Shown here: positions 26,539-35,148 of the stretch, piece by piece
How the letters are laid out: each line of letters starts with the position of its first letter
How positions within the stretch are numbered: position 1 is the stretch's first letter
Assembly: GCF_003416885.1 (NCBI RefSeq)
Contig: NZ_QVPD01000002.1
Coordinates: 303,851 to 367,850 of the forward strand
DNA from: Cognatiluteimonas weifangensis
GTDB lineage: Bacteria; Pseudomonadota; Gammaproteobacteria; Xanthomonadales; Xanthomonadaceae
Reading direction: 5' to 3'
DNA: 64,000 bases
The notes under the pieces: generated by a model
Told to the model about the DNA's origin: nothing
What the model saw: only the letters and a program-made list of their open reading frames with translations
Database searches by the model: none
Position numbers and translations under genes: made by a program

Positions 26539-26570
26539 GGCCGCCTCCGGACGAATGCACGGAAGGGCGG

Positions 26571-26586
26571 TGCAAGCGGCGTGCCA
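26571..26586 (-). promoter_or_regulatory. Sigma-54 promoter of flgB (proximal)
   Basis: Minus strand TGGCACGCCGCTTGCA, exact match and identical to the fliD site. Predicted start near 26560, 22 nt before the flgB ATG with a good ribosome site between. Confidence 0.88.
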
Positions 26587-26634
26587 GCGGTGCGGGGCGA
26601 CGCAAGCGGGCAGGCGCGCGGTGCGGCTTGCCGT

Positions 26635-26747
26635 CCCCTCTCCCGCTTGCGGGAGAGGGCGAGCGCACAGCGCGAGGCTGAGGGCGCGGCTCTTGGCGAC
26701 AGACTCACCCTCACCCCAACCCTATCCCGCACAGCGGAAGAGGGGGA
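26635..26747. repeat. REP-like inverted repeat upstream of flgB
   Basis: Same family as 23628-23740. The left arm CCCTCTCCCGCTTGCGGGAG is itself a hairpin around CCGCTTGCGG; the right arm is CTCACCCTCACCCCAACCCT plus ATCCCGCACAGCGGAAGAGG. It occupies the space between the two sigma-54-like sites in the 274-bp gap between cheV and flgB. Confidence 0.75.
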
Positions 26748-26788
26748 AAGGCGCCTCCCCGCAGGCGAGGGAGGGCGAGCTTGAGGAC

Positions 26789-26804
26789 TGCAACCCGCGT
26801 GCCG
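26789..26804 (-). promoter_or_regulatory. Second sigma-54-like site upstream of flgB
   Basis: Minus strand CGGCACGCGGGTTGCA: one mismatch in -24, -12 exact, spacing correct. Nine bases after the cheV stop codon and pointing toward flgB, 250 bp away across the REP-like repeat. It could be an extra flgB promoter or a relic left when the repeat inserted. Confidence 0.5.
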
Positions 26805-26812
26805 CGTGCCCG

Positions 26813-27733
26813 CTAGGCCAGCGCCATCAGCCGCCGGCCGATGTGCTCGGCGAGGTCGTGCTCGGAGTACTTGGCGACGAAGTCGTCGGCGCCCACGCGC
26901 TCCACCATCGCATGGTTGAACACGCCCGACAGCGAGGTGTGCAGCAGCACGTACAGGTCGGACAGGGCGGGATTGCGACGGATTTCCGTCGTCAGGGTGT
27001 AGCCGTCCATCGCCGGCATCTCGATGTCGGAGATGACCATGGCGTAGCGCTCGCCGGGGGGCTGGCCGCTGGCGACCAGCTGCAGCAGGTGCTCCAGCGC
27101 CTGGCGGCCGTCGGAGAGCTGGGTGGACTCCAGCCCGAGCTGCTCCAGTACCCCGCGGATCTGGTTGCGGGCGACGCGCGAGTCGTCCACCACCAGCACC
27201 TGTCGCGGCGCGCTCGGCGCGACCTGCAGCGGCGCCAGCGGCGCGCTGTCGCGCTCGCGCGGGGCGGATTCGGCCAGCACGCTCTCCACGTCCAGCAGCT
27301 GGATCAGCTCGCCGTTGTGGCGGGTGATGCCGGTCAGGTGCGGGCTGGCGGCGCCGCCCCACTCCGGCGGCGGCTGGATGTCCTCGACCGCGATGTTGAC
27401 GATGCGCTCGACTGCGGAGACCAGGAAACCCTGCACGCTGCGGTTGAACTCGGTCACCACCAGGTACTGCGGCGGGTCGCCCGGTTCCTGGTCGATCGCA
27501 CGGCCGAGGTCCAGCACCGGCACCGTACGCCCGCGCACGTCGGCCGCGCCGGCGAAGGCGCGCGGCAGCTGCGGCAGCCGGAACAGCGGCGGCCGCGGCA
27601 GCACCTCCTGCACCTTGAACACGTTCACGCCAAAAAGCTGACGCGAGCCGAGGCGGAACAGCAGCAGCGCCAGCCGGTTGTGGCCGGCCAGGCGGATGCG
27701 CTGGTCGATGCGGTCGAGGAGGGCGTGTCCCAT
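26813..27733 (-). CDS. cheV: Chemotaxis coupling/receiver protein CheV
   Basis: 306 aa: a CheW-like coupling domain (~20-165; LFRLGSRQLFGVNVFKVQEV, GRTVPVLDLGRAI, VERIVNIAVEDIQPPP) then a receiver (~180-306; VLVVDDSRVARNQIRGVLEQ, phosphoacceptor Asp in MVISDIEMPAMDG, Lys in DDFVAKYSEHD). CheV tunes receptor-kinase coupling. It is transcribed alone, divergent from flgA. A sigma-28-like promoter ends just before the ATG (27741-27767), so the transcript is predicted to start 1-2 nt before the start codon. No Shine-Dalgarno is evident. Confidence 0.92.
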   Translation of the reverse strand: MGHALLDRIDQRIRLAGHNRLALLLFRLGSRQLFGVNVFKVQEVLPRPPLFRLPQLPRAFAGAADVRGRTVPVLDLGRAIDQEPGDPPQYLVVTEFNRSVQGFLVSAVERIVNIAVEDIQPPPEWGGAASPHLTGITRHNGELIQLLDVESVLAESAPRERDSAPLAPLQVAPSAPRQVLVVDDSRVARNQIRGVLEQLGLESTQLSDGRQALEHLLQLVASGQPPGERYAMVISDIEMPAMDGYTLTTEIRRNPALSDLYVLLHTSLSGVFNHAMVERVGADDFVAKYSEHDLAEHIGRRLMALA

Positions 27734-27740
27734 GCCCGCG

Positions 27741-27767
27741 TTGTCGGCCGGCGGCGCGGGAAGTTGA
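27741..27767 (-). promoter_or_regulatory. Sigma-28 (FliA)-like promoter of cheV
   Basis: Minus strand TCAA (27767-27764), 15 bp, GCCGACAA (27748-27741). Two mismatches to TAAA-N15-GCCGATAA, spacing exact. The -10 ends only 7 bp before the cheV ATG at 27733. Confidence 0.6.
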
Positions 27768-27839
27768 GCGCCCGCCGCCCCGTGGAGCGGGCAGGGCCCG
27801 CTTTCCCGACGCCGCGCTTCCGGGCCCCGGAGCGGCGGC

Positions 27840-27855
27840 TGGCACGCGGGTTGCC
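27840..27855 (+). promoter_or_regulatory. Sigma-54 promoter of flgA
   Basis: Plus strand TGGCACGCGGGTTGCC: -24 exact, -12 TTGC conserved. Predicted start near 27866, 26 nt before the TTG start of flgA. It lies in the divergent cheV-flgA region. Confidence 0.8.
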
Positions 27856-27891
27856 TGTGTCCCGTCCAGATCCGCCGACTGGAACGGTTCC

Positions 27892-28563
27892 TTGCGCCCG
27901 TCGCTGCCGCCACCGCTGCTGTCCGGCCTGCTCGCGAGCCTCGCGCTGCTGCCGCTCGCGCGCGCGGCCGACTGGCAGACGCCCGACAGCATCCGCGCCG
28001 CCGCCATCCAGGCGCTCGGCGCCCATCCGGCACGCGCCGAAGCCACGCTCGCCGCCCACGTTCGCCTCGCCGCCTGCGGTCAGCCGCTGCAGGCCGTCGC
28101 CTCCGGCCCGCGCACCGCGCTGGTGCGCTGTCCGGACGTACCCGGCTGGAAGCTCTATGTCCCGGTCCAGGCCCACCGCGAGGCCGACGTCGTCGTCCTG
28201 CGCGGCCCGGCCCGGCCCGGGCAGCCGCTGACCGCCGACCAACTCGCCGTGCAGCGCCGCGACGTCCCGCTCGGCAAGCCGCTGCCGCCGGCCGATCCCG
28301 CGGCCCTGGTCGGCCGCATCCCGGCCCGCCCCCTGGCCGATGGCAGCGTGGTCGGCGAGGACGATCTCGCGCTGGGGCCGCCTCTGCGCCGTGGCGACCC
28401 GGTCGTGCTGGTCAGCCGCGTCGGCGGCATCGAGGTCCGGATGGCCGGCCGTGCCCTCGGCGCCGCCGCCCCCGGCCGCGTCGTCGCCGCCGAGAACGTG
28501 GAATCCCGACGCGTGGTCAGGGGCCGCCTGACCGCACCGGGCGTGGTCGAGGTCCTGCAGTGA
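27892..28563 (+). CDS. flgA: Flagellar P-ring assembly chaperone FlgA
   Basis: 223 aa periplasmic chaperone for FlgI. Signal peptide LSGLLASLALLPLARA followed by the mature start ADWQTPDSIRAAAI. The SAF domain in the C-terminal two thirds is recognisable: ARPGQPLTADQLAVQRRDV, then PARPLADGSVVGEDDL and GDPVVLVSRVGGIEVRMAGR, with the end AENVESRRVVRGRLTAPGVV. The start is TTG at 27892, with GGAACGG upstream; no ATG or GTG gives a complete signal peptide. Confidence 0.92.
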   Translation: MRPSLPPPLLSGLLASLALLPLARAADWQTPDSIRAAAIQALGAHPARAEATLAAHVRLAACGQPLQAVASGPRTALVRCPDVPGWKLYVPVQAHREADVVVLRGPARPGQPLTADQLAVQRRDVPLGKPLPPADPAALVGRIPARPLADGSVVGEDDLALGPPLRRGDPVVLVSRVGGIEVRMAGRALGAAAPGRVVAAENVESRRVVRGRLTAPGVVEVLQ

Positions 28564-28594
28564 ACCCGGGCCCGGCCAATGCGTGACGTCGCGC

Positions 28595-28621
28595 TAAAGT
28601 TCCCCCGCCGGGCGCCGATAC
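28595..28621 (+). promoter_or_regulatory. Sigma-28 (FliA) promoter of flgM
   Basis: TAAAGTTC at 28595, 15 bp from TAAA to GCCGATAC at 28614-28621. This is the best FliA match in the window (one -10 mismatch, -35 extended to TAAAGTT). It lies between flgA and flgM. Confidence 0.88.
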
Positions 28622-28652
28622 CGGGCTCGAAGCAAGCCTCAGGAGCAGGCGA

Positions 28653-28964
28653 ATGACCCAGAAGATCGACGGCGCCGGCCTGTCCCGGCCGCTCGAGGGC
28701 GTGGCCACCCCGGCCACGGGCTCGGCGCGCGCCGGCACCGACCGCATGCAGCCGGTCGCCGCCCCCGAGGGCGATAGCCTGCGTCTGACCGGCGAGGCTT
28801 CCGGCCTGCAGGCGATGGCGCACAAGCTCGCCGCCGCCCCGGCCGACATCGACCAGGCCAAGGTCGACGCGGTCAGCGCCGCGCTCGCCGCCGGCAGCTA
28901 TCGGATCGACCCGGCGCGCATCGCCGACGGTCTGCTCGGCCTCGAGCGCGACCTGGCGCGATGA
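28653..28964 (+). CDS. flgM: Anti-sigma-28 factor FlgM
   Basis: 103 aa, largely disordered-type N-terminus and a conserved C-terminal sigma-28-binding segment (DIDQAKVDAVSAALAAGSYR, IDPARIADGLLGLERDLAR). FlgM holds FliA inactive until the hook is finished, then is exported. AGGAGCAGG precedes the ATG. It overlaps flgN by 4 bp and has its own FliA promoter, the usual feedback layout. Confidence 0.95.
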   Translation: MTQKIDGAGLSRPLEGVATPATGSARAGTDRMQPVAAPEGDSLRLTGEASGLQAMAHKLAAAPADIDQAKVDAVSAALAAGSYRIDPARIADGLLGLERDLAR

Positions 28965-29296
28965 GCGCCGCCGACGCCCTCGTCGAACTCGAGCAGGCGC
29001 TCGCGGCCGAACGCCGCGCGCTGGTCGATCACGACGTCGAGGCGTTGCTGCAGTCCACCCAGGGCAAGCTCGCTGCCGTGCGTGCGCTGCAGGCGCTGCC
29101 GGCCGGCGCGGTGGCGCCCGAGCGCGTGCGCGCGCTGAGCGAACTCAACCAGGCCAACCACGTCCTGCTCGCCCGCCGCCGTCGCGAGGTCGGCTGGGCG
29201 CTGCGCCACCTCGGGCGCGTGGAGTCGGCAGGCGTGTACGATGCTTCGGGGCAGTCGGGCGTCCGTCCGCAGGCGCGCTGTCTCGGGGTGGGATGA
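28961..29296 (+). CDS. flgN: Flagellar export chaperone FlgN
   Basis: 111 aa, the chaperone for FlgK and FlgL. A helical protein with ALVELEQALAAERRALVDHD at the N-terminus, as in the family, and ANHVLLARRRREVGWALRHL later. It overlaps flgM at its start and the following kinase gene at its end, each by 4 bp. Confidence 0.88.
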   Translation: MSAADALVELEQALAAERRALVDHDVEALLQSTQGKLAAVRALQALPAGAVAPERVRALSELNQANHVLLARRRREVGWALRHLGRVESAGVYDASGQSGVRPQARCLGVG

Positions 29297-30549
29297 GCGC
29301 AGACACCGGAACCACTTCCAGTCCGGCCGGCACGGCCTCCTGGAGCAGCGACACGCTCTGGATGCTGTCGGTCGTCGACCGCGCCGCGCTGCTGCTGGAC
29401 GGCGACACACGGGTCGACCAGGCCAACGCCGCCGCGTGCGACCTCGCCCGCTGCGCCTTTCCCGACCGCGACGCCCCGCCGCCGGGCGCCCTGCTGGAGC
29501 TGCTGCCGGCCGACGCCTGGGCCCAGGCCGAGCGCGACGGCCGCTGGCGCGGCAGCGTGGTCGCCGCCGACGGCGCGCTGGCGGTGGAAATCGCGCTCCA
29601 CGTCGGCGCGCACGACGGCGTGCAACGCCGCTTCGCGCTGTTCGACGACGTCACCGCGCGCGCCAGCCGCGTGGCCGAGCTCACCCGTCGCCACGAGGAA
29701 CTGCAGCGCACCTACCACCGCCTCGCCAGCGCGCAGGAGCAGCTGCTGCAGGCCGAGAAGATGGCCTCGATCGGCCAGCTCGCCGCCGGCGTCGCCCACG
29801 AAATCAACAATCCGATCGGCTACGTCCACTCCAACCTCGGCACGCTGCGCGAGTACTGCAGCTCGCTGATCGCGCTGATCGAGGCCTACGCCGCGCAGGT
29901 GCCGGACGACGCCCCCGACTCCCCGCTGCGCCAGCTGCGCGAGCGTCTGGACATCGACTTCATCCTCGGCGACCTGCCGCAGCTGCTCGACGAGTCGCGC
30001 GAGGGCATCGAGCGCGTCACCAAGATCGTGCAGGACCTCAAGGAGTTCTCGCACGTCGGCCGCGACGAGCGGATGCGCCCCGCCGACGTGCACAAGGGCC
30101 TGGACTCGACCCTCAACATCGTCTGGAACGAGCTCAAGTACAAGGTCCGGCTGGAGAAGCACTACGGCGAATTGCCGTTGGTCGAATGCCACGCTTCCGA
30201 GCTCAACCAGGTCTTCATGAACCTGCTGATCAACGCCGGCCAGGCGATCGCCGAGCGCGGCACGGTGGTGCTGACGACGGGCCTGGACGAGGACCACGTC
30301 TGGGTCAGTATCGCCGACAGCGGCTGCGGCATCCCCGAGGATGCCCTGCGGCGGATCTTCGATCCCTTCTTCACCACCAAGCCGATCGGCTGCGGCACCG
30401 GTCTCGGTCTCGCCATCGCCTACCGCATCGTCGCCAAGCACCACGGCCGCATCGAGGTGCAGAGCCGGGTGGGATTCGGCACGACCTTCCGCGTGGTGTT
30501 GCCGGTGGTGCAACCGGGGAAGGCGGGCGGCGGCGCTTCCGCGGGTTGA
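29293..30549 (+). CDS. Soluble PAS-type sensor histidine kinase
   Basis: 418 aa without membrane segments. Residues ~25-125 are PAS-like, 130-165 a coiled coil ([20 protein letters not shown]), then HisKA with the phospho-His in [20 protein letters not shown], and HATPase_c with the N box ([15 protein letters not shown]), G1 (DSGCGIP) and G2 ([13 protein letters not shown]). It forms an operon with flgM and flgN. Xanthomonas campestris has a PAS kinase and a GGDEF-EAL-receiver protein (RavS/RavR) in this part of its flagellar locus; the convergent gene at 30605-32341 is the corresponding candidate partner. That pairing is inference. Confidence 0.85.
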   Translation: MSADTGTTSSPAGTASWSSDTLWMLSVVDRAALLLDGDTRVDQANAAACDLARCAFPDRDAPPPGALLELLPADAWAQAERDGRWRGSVVAADGALAVEIALHVGAHDGVQRRFALFDDVTARASRVAELTRRHEELQRTYHRLASAQEQLLQAEKMASIGQLAAGVAHEINNPIGYVHSNLGTLREYCSSLIALIEAYAAQVPDDAPDSPLRQLRERLDIDFILGDLPQLLDESREGIERVTKIVQDLKEFSHVGRDERMRPADVHKGLDSTLNIVWNELKYKVRLEKHYGELPLVECHASELNQVFMNLLINAGQAIAERGTVVLTTGLDEDHVWVSIADSGCGIPEDALRRIFDPFFTTKPIGCGTGLGLAIAYRIVAKHHGRIEVQSRVGFGTTFRVVLPVVQPGKAGGGASAG

Positions 30550-30604
30550 GTTCCTGCATCCCGGGGATCGGCGCGAATCGGCGATGGGCGGGTAAGGGCC
30601 GTCC

Positions 30605-32341
30605 TCAATAGTCGTCGTCGAGGGCGCCGCGCTGCTCGTGCGCGCGGAAGGCGTCGCGGATGTGCTGGCGCAGCTCGTCGTCGTTCCAGGGCTTGGTCAG
30701 GAAGCGGTAGATCGCGCCGCGGTTGATCGCCTCGGTGATCGTGGCGAGGTCGGTGTAGCCGGACAGCACCATGCGGATGGTGTCGGGGTAGAGGTCGCGT
30801 ACGCGGGTGAGGAACTCGGTGCCGTTCATCCCCCCCATGCGCTGGTCGGAGACGATCACCTGCACGCTGCGGCTGGCCAGCAGGTCGAACGCCTCGCGTA
30901 CGCTGCTGGCGGTGAGGATCTGGTAGCCGTCGCGGCGGAACAGGCGCGCGAGCGAACGCAACACGTTCTCCTCGTCGTCCACCAGCAGCAGGATGCGCTC
31001 GGGGCTGGTGGTGGCGAACACCTGCGGCAGCAGGAAGCGCTTGCGGATCAGCTCGTCCAGGCCTTCCACCGGCAGCGGCGGGCAGAACAGATAGCCCTGG
31101 AAAAAGTCGCAGTGGTTGCGCCGCAGGAAGCCGAGCTCGGCCTCGTTCTCCACGCCCTTGGCGACCACCTTCATGCCCAGGCGGTGGCCCATCGCGATGA
31201 TGCCGCGCACGATCGCGGCGCTGCGCGGGTCGCTGGCGACGTTGCGGATGAAGCTGCGGTCGATTTTCAGGCGGTCGAGCGGGTACTGCGCGAGCGCGGC
31301 GAAGCTCAGGCCGCCGACCCCGAAGTCCTGCACGGTCAGGGTCGCGCCCAGCGCGCGCAGTCCGCCGAGGGTGTCGTAGACGTTGCGCGCGTCCAGCGCC
31401 AGTGCGCTCTCCGGCACTTCGAATGCCAGCGCCTGCGGCGGCAGGTCGAGCTGGTGCAGCAGCTCGCCGATCAGGTCCACGCAGTCCTGCCGCGCCAGCA
31501 TCGGGTTGGGCAGGTGCACCGACATGTTGAGGTAGTCGAGCCCGTCCATGCGCCAGTCGGCGAGCTGCTCGGCGGCCTTGCGCACGACCCAGTAGCCGAG
31601 CGGCGCGGCCAGCCCGGCGCGGTCCACCAGTTCGAGGAAGCGGCCCGGCCGCATCAGGCCGTGCTCGCGGTTGTACCAGCGCAGCAGCGCATTCATGCCG
31701 TCGATGCTGCCGTCGTGACCGTTGACGGTGGGCTGGTAGTACAGCTGGAACTCGCCGCGTTCCATCGCCGCCCGCAGCGTGCGCGTCAGCATCTCGGTGG
31801 ATTCGCCGGCGGTGGCGACAGCGGGGAACAGGTTGGCGTCGTGGCGCGCGTCACGGTGTGCGCGGTGCAGCGACTGTTCGGCGCAGGCGAGCAGGGCGGC
31901 GGCGTTGTCGGCGTGGTCGGGATAGATCGCCACGCCCATCGTGAGGGCGATCGGCAGCGTGTAGGGCGGGATCGTCAGCGGTGTCTCGAAGGCGTCGCGC
32001 AGGCGCTCGGCGAGCGCGGCGGCGTCGGGTTCGTCGCGCCGGAAACCGATCCCCGCGAGGAAGGCGTCGCCGCCGATCCGCCACAGCCAGCCGCCGGGCG
32101 GCATCGCCTTGTGCAGGCGTTGCGCGATCGCGGCCAGCGCCTGGTCGCCGACGCTGTCGCCCATGCCGCGGTTGATGGCGTCGAAGCCATCCACGTCGAT
32201 GTGCAACAGCGCGACCTTGCGCCCGGTGGCGGCCGCCGCCGCCAGCGCGGTGGTCAGGTTGGGGCCGCCCGCGCCGAGCCGGTACAACGACGTCAGCGGA
32301 TCGACCGGAACGCCGCCGAACTCGTCGTAGCGCTGCGCCAT
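30605..32341 (-). CDS. Degenerate GGDEF-EAL protein with C-terminal receiver (RavR-like layout)
   Basis: 578 aa. GGDEF-like domain ~30-185 with the signature reduced to GGDAF. EAL-like domain ~200-440 with EAL changed to NAL (MNALLRWYNREHG), the metal-binding DDFG changed to QDFG, and AEGVE to AKGVE. The Glu in FEVPESAL and Lys/Asp in LKIDRSFI remain. Receiver ~450-578 is intact: VDDEENVLRSLARL, Asp in VIVSDQRMGGMNG, Lys in FLTKPWNDDEL. Neither enzymatic site looks active, so it is more likely a c-di-GMP effector or a phosphorylation-controlled partner. It starts 8 bp after the M28 peptidase gene and converges on the histidine kinase gene. Confidence 0.85.
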   Translation of the reverse strand: MAQRYDEFGGVPVDPLTSLYRLGAGGPNLTTALAAAAATGRKVALLHIDVDGFDAINRGMGDSVGDQALAAIAQRLHKAMPPGGWLWRIGGDAFLAGIGFRRDEPDAAALAERLRDAFETPLTIPPYTLPIALTMGVAIYPDHADNAAALLACAEQSLHRAHRDARHDANLFPAVATAGESTEMLTRTLRAAMERGEFQLYYQPTVNGHDGSIDGMNALLRWYNREHGLMRPGRFLELVDRAGLAAPLGYWVVRKAAEQLADWRMDGLDYLNMSVHLPNPMLARQDCVDLIGELLHQLDLPPQALAFEVPESALALDARNVYDTLGGLRALGATLTVQDFGVGGLSFAALAQYPLDRLKIDRSFIRNVASDPRSAAIVRGIIAMGHRLGMKVVAKGVENEAELGFLRRNHCDFFQGYLFCPPLPVEGLDELIRKRFLLPQVFATTSPERILLLVDDEENVLRSLARLFRRDGYQILTASSVREAFDLLASRSVQVIVSDQRMGGMNGTEFLTRVRDLYPDTIRMVLSGYTDLATITEAINRGAIYRFLTKPWNDDELRQHIRDAFRAHEQRGALDDDY

Positions 32342-32349
32342 GGCGGGCC

Positions 32350-33774
32350 TCAGCGCCCCGTCGCCTCCGGCATGCGCGGGGCGCTGCCGAAATCGCCGTC
32401 GGCCTGCGCGGCCAGGTAGGCGAACACGGCATAGGCGGCGACGTTCTGCGCCAGCGCCTGCGGGTCGATCTTGTCGAGGGTGTCGTCGGCGGTGTGGTGC
32501 AGGTCGAAGTAGTCGCTGCCGTCGTGCCCGAGCCAGGCCCAGGCCGCGCCGGCCTGCGCATACGGGCCGATATCCGATTCCGCGTCGCCCTTGCCCGGCA
32601 GCCAGGCCACGCCCAGCGGTTCCAGCACGGCCGCGATCTGGCCGATCGCGCCGCTGGCATGCGCGGCGATGTTGCCGGCGTCGAAGCCGTAGATGCGCCC
32701 GGCGCCGAAGTCGCTTTCGGCCAGGATCGCGTGCTGCGCGATCTCGCCCGCGTGCGCCTTGGCGTAGGCGAAGCCGCCGTGCAGGCCCTGCTCCTCGTTG
32801 GCGAAGGCGACCACGCGGATGCTGCGCGCGGGGCGCTGCGGCAGCTCGCCGATCAGCTTGGCCGCCGCCATCGTGATGCCGATGCCGGCGGCGTCGTCGA
32901 TCGCGCCGGTGCCGGCGTCCCAGGAATCCAGGTGGCCGCCGATCAGCACCACCTCGTCCGGTCGGCTGGCGCCGGTGATCTCGCCGATCACGTTGTGCGA
33001 GGTGTAGTCGCCGGTCCAGCCGCAGTCCAGCGCCAGCCGCACCTGGGTCGCCGGATCCAGCGCCAGCAGCCGCGCCAGCTGGTCGGCGTCGGGAGCGCTC
33101 AGCGCCGCCGCCGGGATCGGGGTCAGGCCGTCGGCGAAGCGGGTGATGCCGGTGTGGGCGACACGGTGGCTGTCGGTGCCGGCCGAGCGCATCAGGTAGG
33201 CGGCCGCGCCGGCGCGCACCGCCGCCGACGGCCCGGCGCCGCGCACCCGCGAGCCCATGCGGTAGCCGTGCCCGTCCTGCGCGCGCTGCATGCGGTAGTC
33301 GACGAACGCGATCTTGCCGGCGAGCGACCCGGGCGCGGCCCGTTCCAGCGCCTCGAGGTCGGCGAAGCGCACCACCGGCGCGGCGACGATGCCGCCCGGG
33401 CTGCCGCCGAGCGCGGCGACCGCCAGCTTCTGCGCATGCGGGCCCAGCACCTCGGCGGTTTCGCTGCGGCGCTCCCATTTCGGGAAGGTCACCGGCTCGG
33501 TCCAGACCTTGTCGAAACCCAGGGCCCGCAGCTTGGCCTGCGCCCATGCCACCGCACGGGCGTCGGCCTCGCTGCCGGCCAGGCGCGGGCCGACCTCGGT
33601 GGTCAGCGATTCGGTGACGGCCCAGCCGGTGTCGTCGGCCAGGGCGCGGTCGCGCAGCTGCGCGGCGGTCGCCAGCGCGGCGTCGGGGATGCGCGTGGGT
33701 TGCGCGGCGGTCGCGGGCAGGGCGAGCAGCAGGAGCGGCAGCAAGGGGGCGAACAACAACGGCGCAAGGCGCAT
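32350..33774 (-). CDS. Secreted M28-family zinc metallopeptidase
   Basis: 474 aa. Signal peptide LLFAPLLPLLLLALPATAA. A PA-type insert (~130-260) precedes the M28 catalytic part: zinc ligands in GGHLDSWDAGTGAIDDAAG, the catalytic Glu pair in FANEEQGLHG, Asp in LAESDFGAG, and the final His in FDLHHTADDTLDKID. It should be a periplasmic or secreted carboxy- or aminopeptidase. The operon-like spacing (8 bp) with the c-di-GMP-type gene downstream is unusual; the functional link is unknown. The 190 bp upstream to mscL show no gene, only a small GC hairpin near 33827-33840. Confidence 0.9.
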   Translation of the reverse strand: MRLAPLLFAPLLPLLLLALPATAAQPTRIPDAALATAAQLRDRALADDTGWAVTESLTTEVGPRLAGSEADARAVAWAQAKLRALGFDKVWTEPVTFPKWERRSETAEVLGPHAQKLAVAALGGSPGGIVAAPVVRFADLEALERAAPGSLAGKIAFVDYRMQRAQDGHGYRMGSRVRGAGPSAAVRAGAAAYLMRSAGTDSHRVAHTGITRFADGLTPIPAAALSAPDADQLARLLALDPATQVRLALDCGWTGDYTSHNVIGEITGASRPDEVVLIGGHLDSWDAGTGAIDDAAGIGITMAAAKLIGELPQRPARSIRVVAFANEEQGLHGGFAYAKAHAGEIAQHAILAESDFGAGRIYGFDAGNIAAHASGAIGQIAAVLEPLGVAWLPGKGDAESDIGPYAQAGAAWAWLGHDGSDYFDLHHTADDTLDKIDPQALAQNVAAYAVFAYLAAQADGDFGSAPRMPEATGR

Positions 33775-33964
33775 CACGGACTCCGGCAAGGACGGAAAGA
33801 CCCCAGGCCGCGAGCTTAGCAGCCGCCCGCAGGCGGGCTTTGTGCCCCAAGTCATGGCGCCGCGCGGCGGTACGCGCCCGCAACGCGACGACGCGCATGC
33901 CGCGAGGCACGGCACGGCGGCGCGCGCCCGGGGTCCCCTTGCGGGCGCCGCGCCGGGCGCCGGA

Positions 33965-34363
33965 TCAGCGCTTGAGCGCGTCGCGGATCTCGCGCAGCAG
34001 CAGCACTTCCTCGGCCGGCGCCGCCGTCGCATCGGGCTTGCGCAGGCGGTTGTAGGCTTTCAGGAACACGAAGATCACGAACGCGATCAGCAGGAAGTCG
34101 ATCAGGGTCTGGATCAGCAGGCCGTAGCGGATCGCGACCTCGGCCACCGTGGCGCCGGCGGCATCCACCGTTTCCGGCTTGAGCACCAGCTTCCAGTCCG
34201 AGACGCTGACTCCGCCCATCAGCACGCCGACCAGCGGCATCACGATACCGTCGACCAGCGCGGTGACGATCTTGCCGAAGGCCGCGCCGATCACCACGCC
34301 CACCGCCAGGTCCACGACACTGCCGCGGGCGATGAACTCCTTGAATTCGCCGATCATTCCCAT
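33965..34363 (-). CDS. mscL: Large-conductance mechanosensitive channel MscL
   Basis: 132 aa. N-terminal amphipathic helix and TM1: [20 protein letters not shown], then [20 protein letters not shown]; periplasmic loop; TM2 [19 protein letters not shown]; cytoplasmic helix ending [12 protein letters not shown]. This is the pressure-release channel of the inner membrane. Length and motifs are fully canonical. Confidence 0.97.
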   Translation of the reverse strand: MGMIGEFKEFIARGSVVDLAVGVVIGAAFGKIVTALVDGIVMPLVGVLMGGVSVSDWKLVLKPETVDAAGATVAEVAIRYGLLIQTLIDFLLIAFVIFVFLKAYNRLRKPDATAAPAEEVLLLREIRDALKR

Positions 34364-34419
34364 GCTGGCGCTCCCGGTAGGGGGCTGTCGTTGCCGACCC
34401 GGCCCCGGTGGGCGCTAGC

Positions 34420-35148
34420 CTAACCCGCGGCGCGCGGCGGAGCGATCCGGCCGTCGAACGCGACCACCCCGTCGAGGCTGGCGTGGAACACGTCGCCCGG
34501 CTGGAGCGGCCCCACGCCGGCCGGCGTGCCCATGAACACCAGGTCGCCGGCGCGCAGGGCGTACAGTCGGGACAGTTCGTGGAGGATCTCGGCCACGTCC
34601 CAGATCAGGTCCGACAACGCCCCGTGCTGGCGGCGCTGGCCGTTGACCTCCAGGGTGAGCGTGCGCGCCGCCGGGTCGCCGACCGCGGCGGCCGGCACCA
34701 GCGCGCTGACCGGGGCGCAATGGTCGAACGCCTTGCCGGTGTCCCAGGGCAGGCCCGCGGCCTTGGCCTGCGCCTGCAGGTCGCGGCGGGTCAGGTCCAG
34801 GCCGACCCCGTAGCCGTACACCAGCGCCGGCGCGTCGGCGGCGGCGAGCTCGCCGGGCGGCGCGTCGCGCCCCAGCGCGACCACCAGTTCGACCTCGTGA
34901 TGCAGCTGCTGCGTCGCCGGCGGGTACGGCACGACGCCGTCGACGACGAGCGCGTCGGCGGGTTTGAGGAAGAACACCGGGTGCCCGGACCGCGCCGCCG
35001 GCGTACTGGCGCCCATCTCGCGCGCGTGCTCGGCGAAGTTGCGGCCGACGCAGTAGATCCGGTGGACCGGGAACGTGCCCGGCGCCGCGCCGTCGCCGCC
35101 GCGCACCGCCAGGCGGGCCGCCGGCAGCGCCGGGACGACGTCGCTCAT
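34420..35148 (-). CDS. Fumarylacetoacetate hydrolase-family protein (YcgM-like)
   Basis: 242 aa. FAH fold with the metal-site motifs YCVGRNFAEHAREMGA, FFLKPADALV, HHEVELVVALGRDA and VFMGTPAGVGPLQPGD. Members hydrolyse acylpyruvates or decarboxylate oxaloacetate; the substrate cannot be read from sequence. The start at 35148 overlaps the upstream small membrane-protein gene by 4 bp, so the frame extension above it is ignored. Confidence 0.88.
   Translation of the reverse strand: MSDVVPALPAARLAVRGGDGAAPGTFPVHRIYCVGRNFAEHAREMGASTPAARSGHPVFFLKPADALVVDGVVPYPPATQQLHHEVELVVALGRDAPPGELAAADAPALVYGYGVGLDLTRRDLQAQAKAAGLPWDTGKAFDHCAPVSALVPAAAVGDPAARTLTLEVNGQRRQHGALSDLIWDVAEILHELSRLYALRAGDLVFMGTPAGVGPLQPGDVFHASLDGVVAFDGRIAPPRAAG

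Noticed and set aside
27880..27897. TGGAAC followed by CTTGC as an extra sigma-54 site before flgA
   Set aside because: GG-GC spacing is off by one base and it would overlap the start codon; the site at 27840 is far better.
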